DNA of 64,000 nucleotides, taken from NCBI GenBank assembly GCA_026545765.1, contig JAIFAC010000036.1:1-64000 (forward strand), in the 5' to 3' direction. Shown one piece after another: positions 12,488-22,289 of this stretch. The stretch's first letter is position 1. Every line of letters begins with the position of its first letter. The notes under the pieces are model-generated. The model had not been told where the DNA came from. It saw nothing but the letters and a program-made list of their open reading frames with translations, and ran no database searches. Source of the DNA: Plantago major (Eukaryota > Streptophyta > Magnoliopsida > Lamiales > Plantaginaceae). A program made the position numbers and the translations under genes.

Positions 12488-13385
12488 CCTTGCTTTCTTT
12501 TTCTGAGACGGCAAAAAATAGTTCAGTATTAATCACTTACACACGGTGTACAACGAGCATAAGGGATGCTCAAACAAATGAGCAAACAAACGAACATAAA
12601 GGGATGATCAAAACTAATTAACAACTTCTATGTCACCGTAACAAGACTCCAAATAGATCCTAGACGAGGAGAAAAATAGGTATGGATAGCAGTTTTGGAG
12701 AGGTTTAAATAATGGTGATGTAATATTTGATTAGTAGTAGTAGTAGTTTTTGGATAGGATTAGTAAAAGATTATGTAACCGGATATAAATTACATACTAG
12801 AAATAGAGAGATTCAAGGAAAGTAGTCTTTGTGCTCAGAAAGGTTGGTCTCTTCTTATGTGAGTAGTCTTTCATGACTATACAATTTCTCTTTTTCGAAA
12901 ATAGAAAATTATGCTGAATTATTGAATCATGCATGTTAAAGATATGTTGTAACTCGAATGGCAATAAAGTGATTAAATTCGTTACATCTTTTACAGATTA
13001 GGATAATAACTCTTCTTTTATCCACTTTACATATTTTACATACTCTTTACAATTTTACAATTTTAATCCACCACGGTATAATGTCAATCCGTTAACATTA
13101 CGAGATACCTTTGGTATTTTAGAAATATTAGTTAGAGTGTAAGCGTAAGCAGATAAATAAAGTGTAAAATATCATGTAAAAAAATTATTAGCTTGTGGAT
13201 GAAAATGTATCAATAATTTCAAACATCCTTTGTTTGTTCGAAAAAGGTCGAGATCACGAAAAAAGTTTGGATGCTCTAATAGTAATGTTGATGCAGAATG
13301 ATCAACTAATCATGGCAAAGTAGCATAAAATATATAGTACTTTATAGTCTCCGGCTCTCAAATAAAGTTAAACGATACTCTATAT
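12488..13385. promoter_or_regulatory. Upstream region of the unit 2 transporter / start of unit 3
   Basis: TATA-like TTTAAATA at 12704-12711 for the minus-strand gene. Small AAACAAACGA-type repeats near 12570-12600 and a (TAG)5 run near 12731-12746. The unit boundary is at 12848. No gene; the plus-strand open frame crossing from the transporter into this region is an antisense shadow. Confidence 0.4.
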
Positions 13386-13706
13386 CACTACAAGAAATCC
13401 GGCATTTAGCGACGGACGGTAGCGACGGATAGATTCCGTCGCTATTTAGCGACGAATCGCTAATTTTAGCGACGGAATGGAGCTCAATCCATCTCTAATC
13501 CGTCGCTAATTTAGCGACGGATGTTTTTCTGTCGCCAAATAGCGACGGATAAAAAAATCCGTCGTTATTTAGGAACGGATATTAAATCCGTCCCTAAATA
13601 AGTTGACCGGATTAAAAAAAGAAAAAAATAAAATAAAATTGTAAATAGCGACGGATCGCGATCCGTCGCTATTATTTAGCGACAGTTTTAGCGATCCGTC
13701 GCTAAA
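13386..13706 (+). mobile_element. CACTA transposon terminus with subterminal repeats, unit 3
   Basis: CACTACAAGAAATCCGGCA at the end, then AGCGACGGACGGTAGCGACG and further subterminal words. A near-perfect palindrome (AGCGACGGATCG/CGATCCGTCGCT) lies near 13642-13675. Confidence 0.82.
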
Positions 13707-15189
13707 ATCAATATACTATCGGCTCCGGAGAATCATTTCTGCGCGTGTTCTTCTTCCCTTCATTTCTTCATTCGCCAAATCTCTCTTTCCGGCCAAATCT
13801 CGACCGTTCCGGCCAATTTCGGAGTCTTCTCGAAGCCTGTGGGACAAGGAGCTCGTGTGGCCAACAAATTTCATCTTTTTTCAGCTAAATCGAAGGTATT
13901 TTGGCTAAAACCCTAACTTTGCCAAATTTGGGGATTTTGTTAATTTCGACTAATTTGAGCAATTGCATGTTTATTGTAAGTATGTAGTAGTTAGTTAAGC
14001 ATATATTACGTAGTGTATTAACTTTGAGATGTTCAATTGATATATTGATTGTGAATTTGGATTTTTAGTATAATGTTAAGATGTTTGGAAGTATGTAGGG
14101 TTGCTAATTTGATATCTTCGTATATGTAATAGGATTAGAATGATTTAGTTGAGTGTTTTGGAACCCTTACTTGTTGTCAAAATTGGGAATTTTGTTAATT
14201 TCGACTAATTAGATCAATTGTATGTTTATGGGAGCTTTAGTATACTAGCTAGTTAACTTTGTGCAATTGATATATTGATTGTGAATTTGTATTGTTAATT
14301 AGTATAATGTTAGGATGTTTGTAAGTACGTAGTAATTTTGATTCGATTTGTGCGGTTTGCCTGATCTTTGATGGGTTGCAATTGCCCCGAACTTTAAAAT
14401 GCGTTGCTATATCCCCCTTATAATTGCTTTGCGTCTGATGTGTATAACATGCTTTGACTAATAAATATTCTGAAAATTGTACTTTAAGAGGAGTATAGAA
14501 ACACATTTAAAAATTAAGGGCGTGTCGTGTCATACCTAACAAAAATAAGAGAAAATAAATCTGATAGTCAAACTTTAAGAGGCACTACTATGGTTAAAAT
14601 TAGAGGCTGTTTGGCATGCGATTATAACCGATATCAATCCTCCGGTCACTTGAAATATTGTTGAAATTGCTCCGATTGAGTGATATTCTTGAAAATTTCC
14701 ACAAAATCTACCTCCGAACAACTAGCGGCCCCACCTGCTGCCGATCCGCCATCATCTACGGCAGCTATTTGCGGGTAAAGTATTTTTCCTAATTGGTAAC
14801 TTTTCCCCATTTATTTTGAAATTGATCATTTACGTGGCTGCAATTAGGGTTTTAGGTTTCGATGTCTTCAATTGGATTGAAACCTAATTCAAATTCACTA
14901 AAATCCCCTCGAGATTGATTGGTTTTCGATTTTTCTTGAATACTCTTGCTTGTTTTCTTTCGTTTGTAAGAAATTTGTCAACTAGATCATATATTATGCC
15001 CCAAATTCCATAAAGGGAAATTGGAGTGTTTGATGGTATTTGTTGCTATCGACTTTGCGTAGAATAGGCGATGCGAAGCATATTAGTTCACCTTTTGTTT
15101 GTTTGTATATGAGTACCAGGGGAAGCTTTTTGTTTAATTTTCGAATATTATTACGTTTTTGCAGTTGATAAGATACCGGTGTAGGTGAT
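13707..15189 (+). other. Leader region of unit 3
   Basis: AT-rich, no coding region recognised. Two related blocks start near 13930 and 14187. A candidate 5' UTR exon is followed by an intron from GT at 14775 to CAG at 15164. Confidence 0.5.
14374..14536. mobile_element. MITE-like inverted repeat, unit 3
   Basis: Left arm GCCCCGAACTTTAAAATGCG near 14384; right arm ACACATTTAAAAATTAAGGG near 14501. The arms pair across a centre with GTGTATAACATGC. Non-coding. Confidence 0.58.
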
Positions 15190-16389
15190 ATGGATATGGA
15201 GGTTGATCATTATCTTGTTTTGGGACTGCTGTCCGGCAAGGAAGGTGCCAAGTTTTTGAAAGATATTCAAGCTTATCGAGCAAAGGCGAGGTGTTGCATC
15301 GGATAAGAGACGGATGACCCTAATACACATGCTGGGTTTCTAAATCTTCAGACTTCCTATGAGGTTCTCAAGGATGAGAAGGCTAGGAAGTTATTTGATG
15401 ATTTACTTAGGGTGAAACGAGAGAAGCTTCAGCGACAATATCAACGCCAAGGGCAGGATGATTCTAAGCGCAGGAAGATGATGTCTGATCTTGAAGAAAG
15501 GGAGAGGTCTGCTTTTGCTGTTGATCCAAACATGAAAGCTCGAGAGGAGGAAGAGATGATCGCCCGGAAACTCAGGGAGGAGATTGCTAGAATACGAGCT
15601 ATGCACTCTAACAAAATGGGAGATGTTTCAACTCCCTATAAGAAAAACACAGAAGCGAAGGAAGTGAATAAATCGAGCTGTGAAGGCAATGGATACGATA
15701 AAGATAAAACTCTTAAAGTTTCGTGGGAGAAGAGTGGTGTAAACTACACGGCACAGAGATTGACAGAGATTTTTGAGAAATTTGGTCATGTTGAAGATGT
15801 ATTAATCAGGAAGAAGAAAGGGCCGGCATTTGTGGTAATGGCTTCAAAGGAAGCAGCGGTAAGTATTCAAAATTACATGTTAACATTGTTTTGTACATCT
15901 TGCTGCTATGTTTTTGCTTTTGGATTCTAAAGGAGATGTTTTGTTGGCAGGCTGCAAGTCTTGGCAACGTTTTGGGTGATATATCAAATCCTCTGCTAGT
16001 TTTACCTCTTCAACCATCATCATCACCTGCAGTATTCAGTGGAGAGAGAGACGAATCTGATGTTGCAAGAGCGAGCAATGTTGTTGGGGCCGGATATAAG
16101 GGATTTGAAGAATCTGTACTTGAAAAAATGAGAAAGGTAAGCAACTATTCCGGCTTGTGTCTACTTAATCTAGATCTCATATATAATTAATCATTTGGTT
16201 GTTGGAAAGCTTTTGGACTGCTGTGGAGCTGTTTGATTTTGGTATCTGCGAAAATTCTGTTTCAAGTGATTCGAGTTCTTTTTGCTATTCTGTTTCGGTT
16301 GACGAAAATCTGAAATTCTAGCTATAATCTTTGACAATCCTCTAACTATGTCGTTTATTGACCAGGCTGCTGAACGACAAAAGTCTTGA
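15190..16389 (+). pseudogene. DNAJC17: DNAJC17-like J-domain/RRM protein, unit 3 copy (J domain damaged, rest open)
   Basis: Exons 15190-15858, 15951-16136 and 16366-16389; 669, 186 and 24 bases, which would give 292 residues. Only the J domain is damaged: frame losses near residue 20 and at both CCGG sites of the HPD region. From DDPN onwards the frame is open through the end of exon 1 (linker with KRRKMMSDLEERERSAF, then RRM with KVSWEKSG, YTAQRLTEIFEKFGHVEDV and AFVVMAS). It continues in phase through exon 2 (SNPLLVLPLQP, NVVGAGYKGFEESVLEKMRK) to AAERQKS and TGA. All four splice sites are canonical. This copy defines the gene model. It could make a J-less RRM protein only if another start were used. 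Confidence 0.87.
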
Positions 16390-17225
16390 GAAAGCCAAAT
16401 GTAGCATTTGGATGGATGTTGAAAATGATAAAACATAGAGATACAAGAATGCAATCGAAGTCAAGGATCAAACTTGGAGATACAAGAATGCATTATATAT
16501 TTCGCTTCTTTCTTAGTGGAAAATTGATGGTAGATGTAAAATATCATCTGAGAAATGTGGAAGTTCAGTACATGGATTCTTGTTGTAGTCATTGGTTTGT
16601 ATAACTACTTTGTATTGTTATAAGCTGCTAAAGGGAATGAAATAGTAGAAATCTTGATTTCATACTGGATGTTGTCCAGATGTTTAGATATTTATTAGCT
16701 GTTCTTGTTGGATGCTGAATTAGTTTTGGTCGAACTGGGTAAACGTTTGCAGTTACATTTCACCTACCTTTCGTCTTTCGTGTCCACTTTTCGGCCTCAA
16801 AATTCACTACGGGTGAGGTTTGGCATGGGATATTGGAAAAATTCCGATTTTGATTAAGAGATTAGCCCGATTCCAAATCTTCCTGTGCCAATCTGGAACC
16901 TAGTTTCTGGAACACTAGGTTGGCTCTTTCAAACTACGACATAAGGACTTGTGTAAATCTAGATTCAACACAAGTTAAGATTATGAGTTCTAATTTGCAC
17001 ATTCATGTTCATTGAGACTCATACACAATAAGCTTAATTTAGTGTTTAAACAGACAAAATTGTAGGAATAACCTGAAGAAAAATGCAAAGGGACAAATAG
17101 TAAAAGTAAAACTATATTCCATTTAGAAACCGTAAAAGGAAAGAAATACAAACCTTTGAGTTGAAACAAAAATAAAAGAAACTGTTGCTACTTAAACATC
17201 TTACAGAAAGAAAAGAAAAACAAGG
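16390..17225. other. Convergent spacer, unit 3
   Basis: Holds the two 3' UTRs. Contains GATTCCAAATCTTCC and the short CCTAG/CTAGG inverted repeat. No further gene. Confidence 0.55.
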
Positions 17226-18954
17226 CTATCTTTGTACTTGATTCACCATTGCCATCTCCTTCTTCTCATTGGCTTCCATTTCATCTCTGAACTTCTTGTA
17301 GATGTCACTCCTGTAGTATTCCTTAGTCCTGTACGCAAGAATCAGCAGGCGAGTGCCCGAACAGGTTAGTGTAAGTACAATGAAAGTCGTTCTGTAGCAT
17401 TGGCTACCGATACATGTCAGCTCCTTCACCATTGTGCTCGTCAGCCCTTTACTAGCGAGTTGCTTCAGTGCCTCATTGTCGTACAGTCTCCCAACTATCA
17501 CCACGTTCATTATGTATGATCCGAGGGGCTAGCCAGCTGACCACAGTTGAAGAGAGTCGAATAGTACTTTAGACCGAAAAGCTCTGATATGATGATGAAC
17601 AACAGCGTTAGCTGGATACGAAGGATAATCCGATGAGTAATGAAGCGATGTAGAATGAACTTGGGAAGGAAAGCAATCATAAGATCACCGATAGCTGGCA
17701 GGGCGAGGCGAATGTCATCATCAGTGTTCTTGTCACTTTCCACTTCAGAAGCAGCTTTTCAGAAGCGAATCCGGAGAATACCCTGCCGAAGTAGTTCCAT
17801 ATGCTCACCAGAGAAGCGAATGTGCTAATGGTCCGTTGTGGATAGCCTAAGGATTCTCGATCTGGCCTAAGTTATCGACTGCAGTCAAGCTGGAACCGAG
17901 CCCACAGAGCGTAGCCACGAAAGAATGACCATGTCAATGCTTAACAGGGCCTGCAATATGGTAAAATCTTCACCACTTTTGACTTCTTAAATATGCCCTC
18001 GAAACAGCCTGTCTCAGCTGCTGGCTCTTCCTTTTAGGCTCTCTGGCAACTCCACGATTTATGAATTTGAAACTACAACCGGTGGTTGTTCCACAACAAC
18101 AGCTGAAGGAACTTCTTGTGCTAGTTTCCTTCTCAAGTTCCATGTAGCTAACTCCTCTCTAATAGCGATCGACAATGGAAGAAACAGCAAGAAACAAACA
18201 CCAGTTGCACTTATAACATAATCAGCATGAGCGAAAGTAACATACTTCTGTGCAATAGTCAATCCCATCAAAACTAGAGCCATCACACCAGAGATAACCA
18301 GATACTGATGAAACACCTTCACCTCATTCGGATGCCTCGAAATCTTCATGATCCGGATATTGAACACGAATAGAATCGAAATAACAGCCGGAAGCCACCC
18401 GATAAGCAAGATCAACGACTTGCCATTGTTCCCATAAATCGCCAAATAAAGCTGTGTGAAAATCGCCCCGCTCAGCCCCACAAACCCCTTCATCAAACCA
18501 AGCAACATCCCTCTACTCTCAGGAAAATTCTTAACACAAGTAACAAGCGACCCCGTGTTGGCGAAATTCTGCGAATTCGCACCAATGCAGATGTACGCAC
18601 ACATCTCCCAGACAGTAGGCTTCTTAATCTTTCCACTCACAGAAAGCCAGATCATGAAGTAGCCCACAAAATTCATGGCCGAACGGACCAGGAGCACAAA
18701 CCACACCGGGGTAACCTCGGCTATGAAGCGGACAAAACTCAACGTTAAGCTTCCAAGTCCTTGCAGCTACTCAGCAGGTTAAGCATCGTCTGATCGTATC
18801 CGAGGGCCGATTTGATCACCTTATAGTAGACACCGAAGGTAAGTTGCCCGGCGCCTGCCATGATCAGGAGCAGGCGAACATCATGAACCATCGTCCCGTC
18901 AGGAACTGCGGCATGAACCCTGCGCCCAGTGCGTCCCGGTTGAGCCATCCCCAT
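17226..18954 (-). pseudogene. Nodulin-like MFS transporter, unit 3 copy (broken)
   Basis: Start at 18952-18954. The longest clean block, 18059-18742, runs from [10 protein letters not shown] through [31 protein letters not shown] and the loop VVVEQPPVVVSNS. It ends at a GAA-to-TAA nonsense codon at 18059-18061. A C-terminal block, 17226-17510, is open from MNVVIVGRLYDNEALKQLAS to the stop. The region between them and the first 70 codons have several one-base losses. Six hydrophobic helices are readable in the large block. Confidence 0.83.
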
Positions 18955-19257
18955 CCTTGCTTTCTTTTTCTGAGACGGCAAAAAATAGTTCAGTATTAAT
19001 CACTTACACGCGGTTTAAATAGACGAGGAGAAAAATAGGTATGGATAGCAGTTTTGGAGAGGTTTAAATAATGGTGATGTAATATTTGATTAGTAGTAGT
19101 AGTTTTTGGAAAGGATTAGTAAAAGATTATGTAACCGGATATAAATTACATACTAGAAATAGAGATTCAAGGAAAGTAGTCTTTGTGCTCAGAATGGTTG
19201 GTCTCTTCTTATGTGAGTAGTCTTTCATGACTATACAATTTCTCTTTTCGAAAATAG
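18955..19257. promoter_or_regulatory. Shortened upstream region of the unit 3 transporter
   Basis: Relative to the other units about 120 bp is missing between CACTTACACGCGG (ending near 19013) and AGACGAGGAG. The TATA-like TTTAAATA box near 19063-19070 is retained. Unit 4 begins at 19202, and after about 55 bp the sequence jumps into DNAJC17 exon 1. Confidence 0.45.
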
Positions 19258-20133
19258 ACTGCTTTTGATGTTGATCCAAACATGAAAGCTCGAGAGGAGG
19301 AAGAGATGATGCCGGAAACTCAGGAGGAGATTGCTAGAATCTGAGCTATGCACTCTAACAAAATGGGAGATGTTTCAACTCCTATAAGAAAAACACAGAA
19401 GCGAAGGAAGTGAATAAACGAGTGGTGAAGGCAATGGATTCGATAAAGATAAAACTCTTAAAGTTTCGTGGGAGAAGAGTGGTGTAAACTACACGGCACA
19501 GAGATTGACAGAGATTTTGAGAAATGTGGTCATGTTGAAGATGTATTAATCAGGAAGAAGAAAGGGTCGGCTTTTGTGGTAATGGCTTCAAAGGAAGCAG
19601 CGGTAAGTATTCATAATTACATGTTAACATTGTTTTGTACTTCTTGCTGCTATGTTTTTGCTTTTGGATTCTAAAGGAGATGTTTTGTTGGCAGGCTGCA
19701 AGTCTTGGCAACGTTTTGGGTGATATATCAAATCCTCTGCTAGTTTTACCTCTTCAACCATCTTCATCACCTGCAGTATTCAGTGGAGAGAGAGACGAAT
19801 CTGATGTTGCAAGAGCGAGCAATGTTGTTGGGGCCGGATATAAGGGATTTGAAGAATCTGTACTTGAAAAAATGAGAAAGGTAAGCAACTGTTCCGGCTT
19901 GTGTCTACTTAATCTAGATCTCATATATTATTAATCATTTGGTTGTTGGAAAGCTTTTGGACTGCTGTGGAGCTGTTTGATTTTGGTATCTGAGAAAATT
20001 CTGTTTCAAATGATTCGAGTTCTTTTTGCTATTCTGTTTCGGTTGATGAAAATCTGAAATTCTAGCTATAATCTTTGACAATCCTCTAACTATGTCGTTT
20101 ATTGACCAGGCTGCTGAACGACAAAAGTCTTGA
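19258..20133 (+). pseudogene. DNAJC17: DNAJC17-like protein, unit 4 copy (5' truncated)
   Basis: The exon 1 remnant (19258-19602) begins at the codons for AFDVDPNMK, so the promoter, start codon and whole J domain are gone. Exons 2 (19695-19880) and 3 (20110-20133) and both introns are well kept, with canonical GTAAGT/GGCAG and GTAAGC/CCAG borders. Exon 1 also has small losses, and the RRM is split between frames (DRDFEKCGHVEDVLIRKKKG readable). Certainly a pseudogene. Its 3' UTR is cut by the retroelement about 115 bp after the stop. Confidence 0.87.
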
Positions 20134-20248
20134 GAAAGCCAAATGTAGCATTTGGATGGATGTTGAAAATGATCAAACATAGAGATACAAGAATGCAATC
20201 GAAGTCAAGGATCAAACTTGGAGATACAAGAATGCATTATATATTTCT
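20134..20248. other. Unit 4 3' UTR, left of the LTR element
   Basis: Matches the DNAJC17 3' UTR of other units up to ATATATTTC. The same sequence resumes at 36176 (TTTCGCTTCTTTCTTAGTGG). Confidence 0.8.
20244..20248. other. Target site duplication, left copy
   Basis: TTTCT before the element's TGTTGG and TTTCG after its CCAACA (36176-36180). Uninterrupted units read TATATTTCGCTTC here, so the original site was TTTCG; four of five bases still match. Confidence 0.7.
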
Positions 20249-21948
20249 TGTTGGTCCAGATAACGGCAAAGTAAAAGACTAGAGGGGGGGGTGAATAGTC
20301 TTTTAAAACTTTTGTCGATAAAAACTATTTCTCAGATATCTGAATAGATATCTGATACTTAGAATCAGAGCGCGGAAGACTTAATAAAGATAAGTGCAGA
20401 AACAGTTAAAGTGTGTGTGTGTTGTTGAAATGTAAATACAGAAAGGTAAATAACACAAGTATAGTGAGTAGCTGGGGTGGCGTAATCCTCCAACTAATCC
20501 ACTTCGGTCTTGCAGAGACCTAGAATTCACTAGAATAGATAATTGAGTTCTCCTTACAAAAATCCTATTCTATGATTCCTTTAAACAAATGGTTCCCAAC
20601 CAAATGTTCTCCCTGAGTTGTTCCCCGGCTTTCACAGCCAAGTACTTCCTGTACTCAGAAACCTTTGAGTTATTCCCTAGCTTCCCAAGCTAAGTACTTC
20701 CTATACTCAATAACCTTGGAGTTATTCCTTAGTTTCCCAAATCAAGTACTTCCTATACTCCGGTAACCTTGGAGTTGTTCCCTGATTTTTCAAACTAAGT
20801 ACTTCACATACTCCACGCGATTATGGTGTTGGTTTTGGTTTGAGTTGTCGGATGAGCTTCTTTAATAACTTATTAGGTTATTGAGGATAGCTCTGTGAAT
20901 CAAGTATACTTAATACACTTTTCAATGTATGGTATCTTGTTCTTTTCTTGACCCAAGTCTTAGATAAATGTTCAAGAGAATGAATCTCAGATACTTAATC
21001 TTTCGTTTCAACTCTTTCACAGATAGCTGTGCTTGTTTAGGATCAGGACACTTAGAACTTCAGTGTTACTCAAGATCAAAAACTTTGGTCGTAACAGAAA
21101 GCTTTGAGGATAAGTAAGTTGCTTTGAGAGAGTAAGATGTTCAGCGTTTTCAAGGTATGTCGTGTGTCTCATCAAGCATTCTAAGTGTTGATATTTATAG
21201 ATGAATTTGAGTGCCGTTTGAATAGTATCCGTTAGGCTCAAATTCAAACTATTCATATCTGTGTATAATCTTTATGTGAGCTTTCTCTTCTTCTTGAGAA
21301 AGTTGCTTTTATTGAACATCTCTCCGTGCATTAAATGCATTGTACTATACTTTTGTCTGTAGTGCCAGCGGAACTATGCTTTATGTCGAAGACTTGTGTT
21401 ATCTGATTCTTTGCACGTCCTTATCTTCAATCTTCAGATACCACTATTTATTGAAACAACTTTGTTTGCAATATATATTTCTTTTTCAGAAATGTGGTTA
21501 ATGTTCAAGGTATCTGAGAATAGATATCTGTGGACACTTTCCTTGTTTTCAGGTAGGCCTCTTATTTCTCAGATATCTCTTGTGACAGTTTGTTTAAAAG
21601 CTTACGTGTCTTCAAGATATCTGGCTAAGGTATCTGAAAAAGCGATTTGATAATCTTGTGCGTTTCTTCAAGTCTTCAATGTCGTTGAGCTTGTTACGCT
21701 TGGATGTCTTCTTCTTGGTCTTCTCTTCATAAAATAAAATTACATTTTGAGACCTAACATCCTATACAAGATTAGCTAGACTATCATACTTAGTGAGTTT
21801 CCTCTTTTGCAATGTTCAAGTGAACGAAAGTACTAATAACCTTTACGAGACTAAGATAAGTCATCATATTCTTGATCAAAATCTAAGCAGATATTTCTAA
21901 CAAAATATCTAAAAATTTCCCAACAAATTTCCGACAAATTTCCCGACA
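20249..21948 (-). repeat. 3' LTR of the first SIRE-like element (left copy)
   Basis: Starts TGTTGGTCCAGATAACGG and ends at CCCGACA before the polypurine tract. It matches 34429-36175 along its length. It has a TATA box (TATAAATA, minus strand) at 21192-21199 and four copies of a ~55-bp minisatellite around AAGTACTTCC at about 20638-20817. AGATATCT words are frequent. Confidence 0.87.
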
Positions 21949-21962
21949 AATTTCCCCTTTTG
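21949..21962 (-). other. Polypurine tract of the first SIRE-like element
   Basis: On the minus strand AAAAGGGGAAATT directly precedes the LTR start TGTCGGG. This is the usual place for plus-strand DNA priming. Confidence 0.7.
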
Positions 21963-22289
21963 ATCGATCAGCGATGACTATCTTACCTATTACAAATCTG
22001 GATGAGTGAACAATCAACACTTAATCTTTTCTTAAGATCTTCAATTTATTTAATTAAGTGCAGAAAGTAAACATCAACCAAATCACAAGGTGTGATCTTT
22101 GCTGACAAGTTATCTTTTATAGAATACTATCTGAGAGTAAGTTCTTCAGATAAGTTAAAGAGAGATTACAGATAACTTCAATACATAGAACAAGTTTGGC
22201 TCAGTCACTAAAAATACAAAAACTACATAGTAAATTAGGACAACAGGAGTAACCAAGCTCCAAGTAGACATCCTAATAAAATAGTATTC

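Larger units (their letters stand above)
6391..12847. repeat. Tandem array unit 2
   Basis: Full unit with the same order as unit 1: CACTA end, leader, DNAJC17-like gene, spacer, transporter. It shares with unit 1 the transporter nonsense codon and the short form of the CACTA palindrome region, so the two are close relatives. Confidence 0.92.
12848..19201. repeat. Tandem array unit 3
   Basis: Full unit. It differs from the others by lacking about 120 bp of the transporter upstream region near 19015, and it carries the palindrome-bearing form of the CACTA region. Confidence 0.92.

Noticed and set aside
11878-12621. Long plus-strand open frame (247 codons) across the unit 2 transporter
   Set aside because: It is antisense to a recognisable membrane protein, has an unlikely Arg/His-rich composition, and is not kept in the other units.
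20281-20292. G-rich run (AGAGGGGGGGGTG) as a possible G-quadruplex or regulatory site
   Set aside because: A single G run without partners; the other LTR has only four Gs there, so it is probably homopolymer noise.
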